Positions 45,325 to 57,189 of a DNA stretch of 64,000 nucleotides are shown here, piece after piece; the first letter of the stretch is position 1; each line of letters starts with the position of its first letter. The stretch is from Flavobacteriales bacterium (lineage in GTDB: Bacteria > Bacteroidota > Bacteroidia > Flavobacteriales_E > Vicingaceae), in contig JAPHUD010000028.1 of the NCBI GenBank assembly GCA_026196775.1, positions 1 through 64,000 on the forward strand, written 5' to 3'. The notes beneath the pieces were generated by a model that saw nothing but the letters and a program-made list of their open reading frames with translations, was not told where the DNA came from and ran no database searches. A program made the translations under genes and the position numbers.

Positions 45325-47017
45325 ATGAAAAAGTATATTTTATCAGCGTTTATGTTTGTGAGCGTTTGCGCCTTTGCACAAGAAGATATGAGCCCGGTTT
45401 GGGAATCTAGATTAGGACATCAAATTCAAAGTTTCGGAACTGGTAGTGAGTCTCGTGGATATAGTTATGCTGCATCAGACAAGGAAATTACTCTTTTCGA
45501 TAATAAAAGCGGAAAAGTAATTTATGAAAAAAAATTTAAAGACATTGCTCCTCAACTTAGAAAAATAGATGAAATTATTCCATTGTGGGAATCAAATGCC
45601 TTTATCTTTTTTGATAAGAAAATTGGTAAAGATCAGGTGGTTTGTATAGATATGAAATCTGCTGAGGTACTTTGGTCTTCAGAGCGGTTTCAATTGTCAG
45701 AAAGTTTTGGAAGTGTCTTTGCTGGAAGTCAAAATGAAACTACTTCGTTTGCAGAGTTGTTTTTAGATGTGCCTGAAGAAGAAGGTTTTTTAGTTACTCT
45801 AAAAAAAGAAATGGTTTTTGTTAAAGCTAGAACAGGAGAAGAACTCTGGAGTACTGAAAAATTTAAAGGAGTTGTTGGTCAATATGTTTACATTGATGGT
45901 CATTTAATTGCGGTAAACTTTGTTCCAGGGGGATTGGGAGCATTATTCACAGGGTTTAAAAATCAAATCACAAAAATTAACTTGAAAAATGGAGAAATAG
46001 TTTGGGAACAAAACTATGTAGGTAGAGCAGAAAGAAAAGTAATTACCAAAGAGTTTTTATTTGATTTGGATGTAAAAGGAGATATAGTAGTGCTTAGGTT
46101 AAATGGTATTCAAAATTACGATTTAAAAACAGGAGCTAAACTTTGGTCGGCTGCTTTTGATTATACAGCAGATAAAATGGTTGGAGAGCCACAAGGAACT
46201 AAAAAGTTTGGTGTTTATGGAGCAGTTGCAGAACCTGTATTTATTGGTGATGATGTTTATGTGTTAGATATGTCGAGTAAAAAATCTCAATATGTAAAAA
46301 AATATGATAAAAATACCGGAAAACTATTATGGACATCGGCAGAAATTAAAGGAGCAAGAGCTATCCCTTCAATGGGAGTTTCAGGAGATAAAGTTTTTAT
46401 TCAAATAGGTGGAGTTGTAGAAGCTCAAGCTTATATTGTAAAAAAAAGTTCAAAATAAAGATGGTTCCGTTTCATGGGAGAGAGAAAGTCGAGTTTGGTA
46501 TCCAAATGTGAAGCCTTGGGGAATGCAAGCTTTTAATACAACAGACGGCTCTTTAGCATGGACAACAGAACGTTTTAAAAAGGGTGTTTCTAACTCTTTT
46601 GTAAGTGGTGATAACATTATAGTTTCTAGCGGTAAAGCACTTTATTCTATAAAAATGGCTGATGGAAATGTAAACTATGAAGTGCCATTGAAAGACGATG
46701 GAATTGGTACTGGAGAAAAACTAGAAGTTTATAAAGACAAAGTAGTAGTTATTGCTACAAAAGGAGTTTCGACACACAATATTAGTGACGGAAAACTAGT
46801 AGCAAGCAATAAATATAAAAAATCATTTTTAGAAGCTTATGAAGGAGACTTTTTAATTATGAAAACAGATAGAGCAGATATTGCTTGTTTTGATTTAAAA
46901 GATTGTTCTTTTAAACAATTTAAAGCTAAAAATGGTTCTGAAATTTCATTAACAGAAGATGGAAATTATGTATATGTTTATGAAAAGAAAGATGTAACTA
47001 AATTAACTGCCAAGTAA
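45325..47017 (+). pseudogene. PQQ-like beta-propeller protein frameshifted at an A8 run
   Basis: The first frame (45325-46458, 377 aa) has a signal peptide (C-A-F-A-Q) and PQQ-type propeller blades (V-L-W-S-S-E, E-L-W-S-T-E, K-L-W-S-A-A). It stops just after an eight-A run at 46440-46447. Dropping one A continues without a stop in the +1 frame through N-K-D-G-S-V-S-W-E and into the downstream frame (ATG 46508 to 47017, 169 aa), which holds the remaining blades (S-L-A-W-T-T-E). Together this is one propeller of about 563 aa. Causes could be mutation, phase variation, transcriptional slippage on A8, or a sequencing error. Last gene of the secreted cluster. Confidence 0.85.
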
Positions 47018-47040
47018 AAAAAATATTTTTTTGACCTTTA

Positions 47041-47080
47041 AAAAGGGTGATGAATTTAAATTCATCACCCTTTTTTGGTT
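47041..47080 (+). terminator. Intrinsic terminator of the beta-propeller cluster
   Basis: A perfect 17-bp palindrome, AAAAGGGTGATGAATTT (47041-47057) with its complement (47058-47074), then T residues. Confidence 0.92.
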
Positions 47081-47113
47081 TATACTTTTTATAAAATAAA
47101 ATTACTTAAAAAC

Positions 47114-47152
47114 TTGTTTCTTAATCTATTTTTAATAAATTTGCTATGCATA
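47114..47152 (+). promoter_or_regulatory. Promoter and possible operator of the beta-oxidation operon
   Basis: TTG at 47114-47116 and TAAATTTG at 47136-47143, 19 bases apart, a full consensus match. Directly at the predicted transcription start is the palindrome TATGCATA (47145-47152). MarR proteins often repress their own promoter through such sites; autoregulation is inferred. Confidence 0.7.
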
Positions 47153-47162
47153 CATAATAAAA

Positions 47163-47600
47163 ATGAAACGAAGCGAAACAGTAGATTATCAGATTAAAGC
47201 CACATGGCATGCTGTATTTAAAATGTATAACCAAATTGCAGCAAAATACGATACTACACAAGCAACAGGTTTTGTTTTGTTGAGTATTGCTAAAGAGGGA
47301 ACACCTTCAACTACCATTGCTCCTTTATTGGGAATGGAAGCAACTAGTTTAAGCAGGATTTTAAAAAATTTAGAAACAAAAGGCCTAATCTACAGAAAAA
47401 GTGATGAAGTTGATAAACGTAAAGTGCTAATATTTCTTACGCCAGAAGGAGTTGAGAAAAGAAAAATAGCTAAAAAAGTAGTCTCGGGATTTAATAAATT
47501 AATTGTAGAAGAAATACCAATAGAGAAACTATCGGTTTTCTTTGAAGTGATGGAAACCATAAATAAAACAGTAGATAAGTATAAAAACGAAAATTTGTAA
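47163..47600 (+). CDS. MarR family transcriptional regulator
   Basis: 145 aa, cytosolic. Winged helix region with A-T-G-F-V-L-L-S-I, G-M-E-A-T-S-L-S-R-I-L-K-N-L-E-T-K-G-L-I (recognition helix about 61-80) and wing R-K-S-D-E-V-D-K-R-K-V. As first gene before fatty-acid degradation genes it probably senses an acyl-CoA and represses the operon, analogous to other MarR-type regulators; the ligand is inferred. 67 bases precede the next gene. Confidence 0.92.
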   Translation: MKRSETVDYQIKATWHAVFKMYNQIAAKYDTTQATGFVLLSIAKEGTPSTTIAPLLGMEATSLSRILKNLETKGLIYRKSDEVDKRKVLIFLTPEGVEKRKIAKKVVSGFNKLIVEEIPIEKLSVFFEVMETINKTVDKYKNENL

Positions 47601-47667
47601 ATGTGTGAATGAGAAAATGTGTGAATTTCAATTAACCAATAACAATTAACGATTAACAAAATATAGT

Positions 47668-50043
47668 ATGAGAAAAATTAACAAAGTAGCAGTATTGGGA
47701 TCAGGAGTAATGGGATCCAGAATTGCTTGTCATTTTGCCAACATTGGTGTGGAAGTATTGCTATTAGACATTGTGCCAAAAGAAGCGGTAGAATCAAAAG
47801 ATAAAAATGCCAGAAATAAAATTGTGAACGATGCTTTGCAGTTTGCATTAAAGTCTAATCCATCGCCCATATATAGTAAATCTTATGTAAGTAGGATTAG
47901 TACAGGCAATATGGATGATGATATGGCTAAAATTGCTAATTGCGATTGGATAATTGAAGTAGTTATTGAGCGATTAGATATAAAAAAACAAGTGTTTGAA
48001 AATGTAGAAAAATATAGAAAGCTTGGAACGCTTATTACAACCAATACATCAGGTATTCCAATACACTTAATGTTAGATGGCCGCAGTGAAGATTTTCAAC
48101 AACATTTTTGTGGAACACATTTTTTCAATCCTCCGCGTTATTTAAAATTGTTGGAATTAATTCCTTCGCCAAAAACTTCGCCTGAAGTAATGGCATTTTT
48201 AGAAGATTACGGTCAGCGATTTTTAGGAAAAACAACTGTAGTTTGTAAAGATACGCCCGCTTTTATTGCTAATAGAATTGGTGTGTACAGTATCATGTCT
48301 TTATTTCATACAGTTACCGAAATGGGCTTAACAGTAGAGGAAGTAGATAAATTGACAGGTCCTGTTATTGGTCGTCCAAAATCTGCCACTTTCAGAACGT
48401 GCGATGTAGTTGGGTTGGACACCTTGGTGCATGTTGCCAACGGAGTGAAAGATAATTGTCCGAATGATGAAGCCAATACCACTTTTGAAATTCCAAGTTA
48501 CATCAATAAAATGGTAGAAAATAATTGGTTGGGTTCTAAAACCAAGCAAGGGTTTTACAAAAAAGTTAAAACAGATGACGGAAAAAGTGAAATTCATGCA
48601 CTAAATCTTTCAACTTTAGAATATGCTCCATCGCAAAAAGTAAAATTTGCTACGCTGGAAATGACTAAAACCATTGATGATTTAAAGGAGAGAATGAAAG
48701 TGCTAATTAATGGTCAGGATAAAGCAGGTGAGTTTTATAGAAAATCGTTTTTTGGTTTGTTCGCTTATGTTTCTAATAGAATTCCTGAAATTACCGATGC
48801 CATTTACAAAATAGATGATGCTCTTTGTGCTGGTTTTGGATGGAGTTTAGGGCCTTTTGCTAATTGGGATGCTGTTGGAGTAGAAAAGGCGGTTGAGGAA
48901 ATGGAAAAAATGGGCACTTCACCAAATCCATGGGTGAAAGAAATGTTGGCAGCAGGAATTAAATCGTTCTATAAAGTAGAAAAAGGAGCTAAATATTATT
49001 ATGATATAAACTCTAAAAGCTACCAAATGGTGCCGGGCTCTGATGAAGTATTGTCATTAGAAACATTAAGAGAAGAAAATACCATTTGGAAAAATGCAGG
49101 AGCAACTATTGTTGATTTAGGAGATGGAATTATCAACTTGGAGTTCCATACTAAAATGAATACCATTGGAGCTGAGGTAATAGAAGGCATTAATAAAGCC
49201 ATTGATTTAGCGGAAGAAAAATATAAAGGATTAGTCATTTATAATGATGGAGATAATTTTTCGGCAGGAGCCAATGTAGGAATGATTTTTATGATGGCAG
49301 CCGAACAAGAATACGATGAGTTGAACTTTGCCATTAAAACGTTCCAAGATACCATGATGAGAGTTCGTTATTCATCAATTCCGGTAATTGTTGCTCCACA
49401 CAACTTAGCGTTAGGTGGTGGTTGCGAAATGAGTATGCATGCCGATAAAGTAATTGCTCATGCAGAAACCTATATGGGACTAGTTGAGTTTGGTGTTGGT
49501 GTGATACCCGGAGGTGGTGGAACAAAAGAATTTGCCCTAAGAGCTTCCGATGAATACAATGACGGCATCCGGTTGAATGTATTAAGAAACCGGTTTTTAA
49601 CTGTTGGGCAAGCAAAAGTAGGTACATCTGCCCAAGAAGCTTTTGAATTAGGGTATTTAAGACAAGGCACTGATGAATGGATAGTAAGCAGAAAACATCA
49701 ATTGAGTTACGCCAAACAAGCGGCACTCAACTTGGCTGAAAAAGGTTATACCAAACCACTTCAACGAAATGATATTAAAGTTCTAGGTAACGAAGGCTTA
49801 GGAATTGTGTATGTGGGAGCCAATTCTATGAAGTCTGGTAACTACATCTCAGAACACGATCAATTAATTTCGGAAAAATTAGGTTATGTACTCTGTGGAG
49901 GAAATTTATCTCAGCCAACAGAAGTAAATGAGCAATATTTATTAGATATGGAACGTAAAGCCTTTTTGGAATTATGTCAGCAACGTAAAACTTTAGAGCG
50001 TTTGCAAAGTATCATTACAACTGGGAAAGTACTTAGAAATTAG
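47668..50043 (+). CDS. Bifunctional 3-hydroxyacyl-CoA dehydrogenase / enoyl-CoA hydratase
   Basis: 791 aa fatty-acid beta-oxidation enzyme. The N-terminal NAD-binding domain opens V-A-V-L-G-S-G-V-M-G-S (8-18), with the HAD dimerisation domain to about 430. The C-terminal enoyl-CoA hydratase/isomerase domain (about 480-700) has F-S-A-G-A-N-V-G (oxyanion segment) and the catalytic-region F-G-V-G-V-I-P-G-G-G-G-T-K. The domain order HAD then ECH is opposite to E. coli FadB and matches the FadN-type arrangement seen outside proteobacteria. Operates with the thiolase and acyl-CoA dehydrogenase downstream. Confidence 0.95.
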   Translation: MRKINKVAVLGSGVMGSRIACHFANIGVEVLLLDIVPKEAVESKDKNARNKIVNDALQFALKSNPSPIYSKSYVSRISTGNMDDDMAKIANCDWIIEVVIERLDIKKQVFENVEKYRKLGTLITTNTSGIPIHLMLDGRSEDFQQHFCGTHFFNPPRYLKLLELIPSPKTSPEVMAFLEDYGQRFLGKTTVVCKDTPAFIANRIGVYSIMSLFHTVTEMGLTVEEVDKLTGPVIGRPKSATFRTCDVVGLDTLVHVANGVKDNCPNDEANTTFEIPSYINKMVENNWLGSKTKQGFYKKVKTDDGKSEIHALNLSTLEYAPSQKVKFATLEMTKTIDDLKERMKVLINGQDKAGEFYRKSFFGLFAYVSNRIPEITDAIYKIDDALCAGFGWSLGPFANWDAVGVEKAVEEMEKMGTSPNPWVKEMLAAGIKSFYKVEKGAKYYYDINSKSYQMVPGSDEVLSLETLREENTIWKNAGATIVDLGDGIINLEFHTKMNTIGAEVIEGINKAIDLAEEKYKGLVIYNDGDNFSAGANVGMIFMMAAEQEYDELNFAIKTFQDTMMRVRYSSIPVIVAPHNLALGGGCEMSMHADKVIAHAETYMGLVEFGVGVIPGGGGTKEFALRASDEYNDGIRLNVLRNRFLTVGQAKVGTSAQEAFELGYLRQGTDEWIVSRKHQLSYAKQAALNLAEKGYTKPLQRNDIKVLGNEGLGIVYVGANSMKSGNYISEHDQLISEKLGYVLCGGNLSQPTEVNEQYLLDMERKAFLELCQQRKTLERLQSIITTGKVLRN

Positions 50044-50453
50044 AAGTTTTAAGTGTTGAATTTTGAATAAAATACTGCAATGAAAAAAAGCATAATTCAA
50101 GAAAAATCATTTGACTTTAGTTTGATAATTATCAAATTATATCAAAAAATGATTGATCAAAAAGAATACGTTTTGAGTAAACAGCTTTTACGTTCGGGAA
50201 CTTCTATTGGAGCAAATATTGAAGAAGCAACCGCTGGAATTTCCAAGAAAGATTTTATTTCCAAAATGAGTATTTCATCAAAAGAAGCACGAGAAACAAG
50301 GTACTGGTTAAAATTAATAGATAAGAGTGATTTAGTTGAAATAGATGTTAATGAAGAACTAAAATTAGTTGAAGATTTAATAAATATTTTAACTTCAATT
50401 GTTAAAACAGCACAAAAAAATATTTAAAACTTAAAATTCAACATTTAACACTT
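50044..50453. repeat. Imperfect inverted repeats flanking the four-helix-bundle gene
   Basis: A 25-base segment at 50044-50068 and the reverse complement of 50429-50453 match at 20 or 21 of 25 positions, including an 11-base run TGTTGAATTTT. Both touch the ends of the enclosed gene. The words are also typical of flavobacterial spacer sequence, so it may be convergent composition rather than a mobile unit. Confidence 0.5.
50080..50427 (+). CDS. Four-helix-bundle (23S rRNA intervening-sequence-like, S23) protein
   Basis: 115 aa helical protein of the S23/four-helix-bundle family, known from rRNA intervening sequences and as lone inserted genes in Bacteroidota. Hallmarks are L-L-R-S-G-T-S-I-G-A-N-I-E-E-A (about 41-55) and the E-A-R-E-T-R-Y-W-L-K-L segment. 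Function unknown; acts as a small pentameric bundle in structures I know of. It splits the beta-oxidation operon and is flanked by imperfect inverted repeats, so insertion is plausible. Confidence 0.92.
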   Translation: MKKSIIQEKSFDFSLIIIKLYQKMIDQKEYVLSKQLLRSGTSIGANIEEATAGISKKDFISKMSISSKEARETRYWLKLIDKSDLVEIDVNEELKLVEDLINILTSIVKTAQKNI

Positions 50454-50458
50454 CAGAT

Positions 50459-51634
50459 ATGAACGCATATATAGTAGCAGGTTACAGAACAGCAGTAGGT
50501 AAAGCACCAAGAGGATTATTCAGATTTACAAGACCGGATGATTTAAGTGCAGCTGTGATTAAAAGATTAATGGAAGATTTTCCACAATTAGATAAAGAAC
50601 GTATTAATGATGTAATAGTAGGTAATGCCACTCCTGAAGCCGAGCAAGGCTTGAATATTGGTAGAATGATTTCCATGATGGGCTTAGATTCTGTTAAAGT
50701 TCCGGGAATGACGGTAAATCGATACTGTTCATCAGGAATACAAACCATAGCAATAGCTTCAGCACAAATTAATGCAGGTATGGCAGATTGTATTATTGCT
50801 GGTGGAGTAGAGACCATGAGTCCAATACCATTTGGAGGTTGGAGAATAGTTCCAAATGCAAAATATGCTCAATCTAACCCTGATTATTATTGGGGGATGG
50901 GATTAACAGCCGAAGCAGTTGCTAAAGATTTTAATATTTCTAGAGAAGAACAAGATGCTTTTGCTTATGAGTCGCACAGAAGAGCATTAAATGCCATAGA
51001 TACAGGATTGTTTAAAGAGGATATTGTTCCCATTGAAGTAGAAGAAATTTTTGTGGATGAAAATAACCAACGCCAAAGCAAAAAATATACGGTGGATACC
51101 GATGAAGGCCCAAGAAGAGGAACAACAGTAGAAGCTTTAGCTAATTTAAAACCTGTTTTTGCTCAAGGCGGAAGTGTTACAGCAGGAAATTCATCACAAA
51201 CTTCTGATGGAGCTGCTTTTGTAATGGTAATGTCAGAAAGAATGGTAAAAGAATTAAATATTGAACCTATTGCTCGATTAGTATCTTACCAAGTGGTTGG
51301 TTTAGAACCAAGAATTATGGGAGTTGGTCCGCTAACAGCTATACCGGCAGCTTTGAAACATGCAGGAATGAAACAAGAAGATATTGATTTATTTGAGTTG
51401 AATGAGGCTTTTGCATCACAATCGTTAGCGGTTATAAAAGGATTGGATTTAGATACCAATAAAGTAAATGTGAATGGAGGGGCTATCGCTTTAGGACATC
51501 CATTAGCATGTACGGGAGCAAAATTGTCAGTGCAAATGTTTAATGAATTAAAAAGAAGAAAACAAAAATACGGTATGGTAACCATGTGTGTAGGAACTGG
51601 ACAAGGTGCGGCAGGAATTTATGAGATGCTTTAA
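50459..51634 (+). CDS. fadA: Acetyl-CoA acyltransferase (3-ketoacyl-CoA thiolase)
   Basis: 391-aa thiolase completing beta-oxidation by releasing acetyl-CoA. The nucleophilic Cys is in N-R-Y-C-S-S-G (about 86-92). Other signatures are N-E-A-F-A (about 319-323), G-G-A-I-A-L-G-H-P (about 340-348, His) and the second Cys in C-V-G-T-G-Q-G (about 377-383). Tetrameric cytosolic enzyme. In the operon between the S23-like and GNAT genes. Confidence 0.95.
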   Translation: MNAYIVAGYRTAVGKAPRGLFRFTRPDDLSAAVIKRLMEDFPQLDKERINDVIVGNATPEAEQGLNIGRMISMMGLDSVKVPGMTVNRYCSSGIQTIAIASAQINAGMADCIIAGGVETMSPIPFGGWRIVPNAKYAQSNPDYYWGMGLTAEAVAKDFNISREEQDAFAYESHRRALNAIDTGLFKEDIVPIEVEEIFVDENNQRQSKKYTVDTDEGPRRGTTVEALANLKPVFAQGGSVTAGNSSQTSDGAAFVMVMSERMVKELNIEPIARLVSYQVVGLEPRIMGVGPLTAIPAALKHAGMKQEDIDLFELNEAFASQSLAVIKGLDLDTNKVNVNGGAIALGHPLACTGAKLSVQMFNELKRRKQKYGMVTMCVGTGQGAAGIYEML

Positions 51635-51654
51635 TAATGTGAAAATGTTACAAT

Positions 51655-52107
51655 TTGAAAATGATTAATTCTTCTGTTAAAATAATTACAACAAAAGAAA
51701 CTTATCCTCTTCGTTTGGAAGTATTATGGCAGCACAAAAATAGTTTGGATGAATGTAAATTAGATATTGACGACTTGACTACTACCTTTCATGTAGGAGC
51801 ATATAAAAATGGAGAAATTGTTGCGATAGGCACTTTTTTACAACAACAAAATGAAAAATTTGAAGCAAAAAATCAATACCGATTAAGAGCTATGGCAACA
51901 TCACCAAAAGTAAGAGGTGAAAATTTTGGGAAACAAGTGATTGATTTTGCATTGGAAGAATTAAAAAATAGAAAAGCAGATTTACTTTGGTGCGATGCCC
52001 GAAAAGTAGCTCTTGGCTTTTATGAAAAAATGGGGTTTAAAATAAAAGGTGATTTTTATGAAATTCCAATAATTGGAAAACATAAGTTAATGTATAAGAG
52101 AATTTAA
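51655..52107 (+). CDS. GNAT family N-acetyltransferase
   Basis: 150 aa. Acetyl-CoA-dependent acetyltransferase fold, with the P-loop-like A-T-S-P-K-V-R-G-E-N-F-G-K (about 81-93) and the C-terminal W-C-D-A-R-K-V-A-L-G-F-Y-E-K-M-G-F motif. Its substrate is not deducible. It sits 20 bases after the thiolase and 85 bases before the acyl-CoA dehydrogenase, inside the operon but without an obvious beta-oxidation role. Lacks signal peptide. Confidence 0.85.
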   Translation: MKMINSSVKIITTKETYPLRLEVLWQHKNSLDECKLDIDDLTTTFHVGAYKNGEIVAIGTFLQQQNEKFEAKNQYRLRAMATSPKVRGENFGKQVIDFALEELKNRKADLLWCDARKVALGFYEKMGFKIKGDFYEIPIIGKHKLMYKRI

Positions 52108-52192
52108 TTTGAAAATAGAACAATTTGAAAATTTGAAAATACTTTTTTCTTTCAAACTTTCAACTTTATAAACTTTTAACTATAATAAAAAT

Positions 52193-53977
52193 ATGGAAAA
52201 CAAAGACACACTAAAAGGCGGAGAGTTTTTAATTAAAGAAACAGATGCTAATTCGGTATTTATTCCCGAACAATTTGATGAAGAGCAACAAATGATTGCT
52301 GCAACTTGTATGGATTTTGTAGAGCAAGAAATTTTACCCAATATAGAACGAATAGAAAAATTAGAAGAAGGTTATACGCCTTCTTTATTAGAAAAAGCAG
52401 GTGAATTAGGTTTGTTGGGAATTTCTATACCTGAAGAATTAGGTGGGTTTGGTAAAGATTTCGTCACTAGTATGCTTGCTACAGAAGTGTTGGGAGGAAG
52501 CTATTCGTTTGCAGTTTCTCTTTCGGCACATACGGGAATAGGAACATTACCCATTTTGTATTATGGTAATGAAGCTCAAAAACAAAAATATATTCCAAAA
52601 TTAGCTTCTGGCGAATGGAAAGCTGCTTATTGCTTAACAGAACCAGGGTCAGGTTCTGATGCCAACTCAGGAAAAACCAAAGCAGTATTAAGTGAAGATG
52701 GTAAACATTATACCATTAATGGACAAAAAATGTGGATTACTAATGGTGGTTTTGCTGATGTTTATACTGTTTTTGCTAAAATTGGTGATGATGAAAATTT
52801 ATCTGCATTTATTGTAGAAAAAGAATTTGGAGGAATTTCTTTAAATCCTGAAGAAAAGAAAATGGGAATTAAAGGCTCTTCTACTCGTCAGGTATTTTTT
52901 AACGATTGTAAAGTGCCAGCAGAAAACCTATTAGGAGAAAGACAAGAAGGATTTAAAATAGCCCTAAACATCTTAAATATTGGCAGAATAAAATTGGCTG
53001 GAGCAGCCATTGGCGGAGCAAAAAGAACTATTTCTGAATCTGTGAAGTATGCTAATGAAAGAGACCAGTTTGGAAGACCAATTTCTAAATATGGAGCTAT
53101 TAAATATAAATTAGCTGAACAAGCTATAAGAGTTTATGCTTCGGAAGCGGCAACTTACCGTTGTAGTCAAAATATTGATGATGCTATTAAATCTTTAATA
53201 GATGGAGGGATGGATAAAGGACAAGCAACGTTAGAAGGCATCAGACAATTTGCTGCTGAGGCTGCTATTTTAAAAGTTCACGGTTCAGAAGCGTTGGATT
53301 ATGTGGTGGATGAAGGCGTTCAGATTTTTGGAGGAATGGGTTATTCAGCAGAATCTCCTGTTGAAAGAGCTTACAGAGATGCTCGTATCAACCGAATTTT
53401 TGAAGGAACTAACGAAATTAATCGCATGTTAATTGTAGATATGTTGCTGAAAAAAGCCATGAAAAACGAGCTAGATTTGATGGGCCCAGCACAAGAAGTA
53501 GCAAAAGAGTTGATGAGTATTCCTGATTTTGGTGGAACTTCGGGCAATGTGTTTGAAGAGACTCACAAACAAGTAAAAAACTTTAAGAAAGCTATTTTAA
53601 TGGTTGCAGGAAGTGCTGCTCAAAAATTGATGATGCAATTAGCAAAAGAGCAAGAAATTTTAATGAACATAGCTGATATGGTTATAGAAGCTTATGTTGC
53701 CGAATCTGTTTTGTTGAGAGTAGAAAAATTAGCTTCAATTAAAGGTGAAACAGCTATAGAAAACCAATTGGCCATGATGCAAGTGTATGTTTATGACGTT
53801 GCTGATAAGATTAACAAATATGGAAAAGATGCTATTAATTCTTTTGTAGAAGGTGATGAGCAAAAAATGATGCTAACAGGTTTAAAACGTTTTACTAAAC
53901 AAAGTAATCTTAATGTAAAAGACACCAGAAGAAAGATAGCTGATAAATTGATAGTCGAAAATAAATATTGTTATTAA
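52193..53977 (+). CDS. Acyl-CoA dehydrogenase
   Basis: 594 aa FAD enzyme catalysing the first beta-oxidation step. N-terminal helical domain, middle beta domain with A-Y-C-L-T-E-P-G-S-G-S-D-A (about 139-151) and W-I-T-N-G-G, C-terminal helical domain with D-Q-F-G-R-P-I, Q-I-F-G-G-M-G-Y and E-G-T-N-E-I-N-R (catalytic Glu region). The extra C-terminal helical extension of about 170 aa marks the long VLCAD-like type common in Bacteroidota. Electrons pass to an ETF encoded elsewhere. Confidence 0.95.
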   Translation: MENKDTLKGGEFLIKETDANSVFIPEQFDEEQQMIAATCMDFVEQEILPNIERIEKLEEGYTPSLLEKAGELGLLGISIPEELGGFGKDFVTSMLATEVLGGSYSFAVSLSAHTGIGTLPILYYGNEAQKQKYIPKLASGEWKAAYCLTEPGSGSDANSGKTKAVLSEDGKHYTINGQKMWITNGGFADVYTVFAKIGDDENLSAFIVEKEFGGISLNPEEKKMGIKGSSTRQVFFNDCKVPAENLLGERQEGFKIALNILNIGRIKLAGAAIGGAKRTISESVKYANERDQFGRPISKYGAIKYKLAEQAIRVYASEAATYRCSQNIDDAIKSLIDGGMDKGQATLEGIRQFAAEAAILKVHGSEALDYVVDEGVQIFGGMGYSAESPVERAYRDARINRIFEGTNEINRMLIVDMLLKKAMKNELDLMGPAQEVAKELMSIPDFGGTSGNVFEETHKQVKNFKKAILMVAGSAAQKLMMQLAKEQEILMNIADMVIEAYVAESVLLRVEKLASIKGETAIENQLAMMQVYVYDVADKINKYGKDAINSFVEGDEQKMMLTGLKRFTKQSNLNVKDTRRKIADKLIVENKYCY

Positions 53978-54003
53978 ATTTGTGGTTTTTAAAGCTTTTT
54001 CTT

Positions 54004-56434
<2,431 letters not shown>

Positions 56435-56516
56435 TTAAATTTTTAAAATCAAGCTTAAGTTTCTTTAACTCCGAAATTAAAAAAAATACGTTTATCATTT
56501 GGTAATTTTACAAAAC

Positions 56517-56525
56517 TATTTTTTG
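56517..56525 (+). promoter_or_regulatory. Near-consensus -7 box before the TPR gene
   Basis: TATTTTTTG, which has one T more than TAnnTTTG, followed by GATT and the ATG: again a four-base gap. TTTG at 56498-56501 is only 15 bases upstream, so the match is imperfect. Confidence 0.35.
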
Positions 56526-56529
56526 GATT

Positions 56530-57189
56530 ATGGATGCACTGGAACAAGGTAAAAAATATTTTGAGAACGACAATTTTAGTGAAGCGTTAATTAGCTTTAC
56601 TCAATATTTAACGGAACATATTAATCATGCAGATGCGTTGTTTTTTAGAGCAATATGCCACCGAAAATTAGGCGATTACAAAAGTTCCATTATAGATTTT
56701 ACGGCAATATTAAAAAAACTACCTGAAGAAGCTACCATTTATAGTGAAAGAGGTGTTTCTTACTTCCACAATAAACAAATTGATTTATCTTTAAAAGACA
56801 TGGATAAGGCGGTGGAGTTAGAGCCACAAAAAGCTTATCGTTATTCTAGCAGGGCTTTTATTAAAGCTTATAAAGATGTTGAGGGAGCCATTGCAGACTA
56901 TAAAAAAGCCATAGAAATAGATCCAAAAGATGAAATTTCGTTCAATAATTTAGGATTGCTGGAAGAAAATTCCGGTAGATATAAAGAAGCTCAGGAATAC
57001 TATAAAAAATCTAATGAAATTATTGGTTACGACCCCGAAACGAGGCAACAAAAAGATGAACAAGAAGAAATACCACTAACACCTAATGAACAACCTACCT
57101 TTGTAAGTGTATTTACTAGCGTTTTTACCTCTAACGCTGCCCGTAAAGATTTTTGGGATTTTGTAAAAAAGATTTTTGGGAAGGGTTAA
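56530..57189 (+). CDS. Tetratricopeptide-repeat protein
   Basis: 219 aa, no signal peptide. About five TPR units (residues 5-165) are recognisable by the A-x-x-F-R-A/ G-D-Y-K-x-S pattern: for example D-A-L-F-F-R-A, S-E-R-G-V-S-Y and F-N-N-L-G-L-L. The last 50 residues are a distinct tail ending D-F-V-K-K-I-F-G-K-G. TPR arrays mediate protein contacts; no partner is suggested by context. Overlaps the convergent folB end by four bases. Confidence 0.88.
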   Translation: MDALEQGKKYFENDNFSEALISFTQYLTEHINHADALFFRAICHRKLGDYKSSIIDFTAILKKLPEEATIYSERGVSYFHNKQIDLSLKDMDKAVELEPQKAYRYSSRAFIKAYKDVEGAIADYKKAIEIDPKDEISFNNLGLLEENSGRYKEAQEYYKKSNEIIGYDPETRQQKDEQEEIPLTPNEQPTFVSVFTSVFTSNAARKDFWDFVKKIFGKG

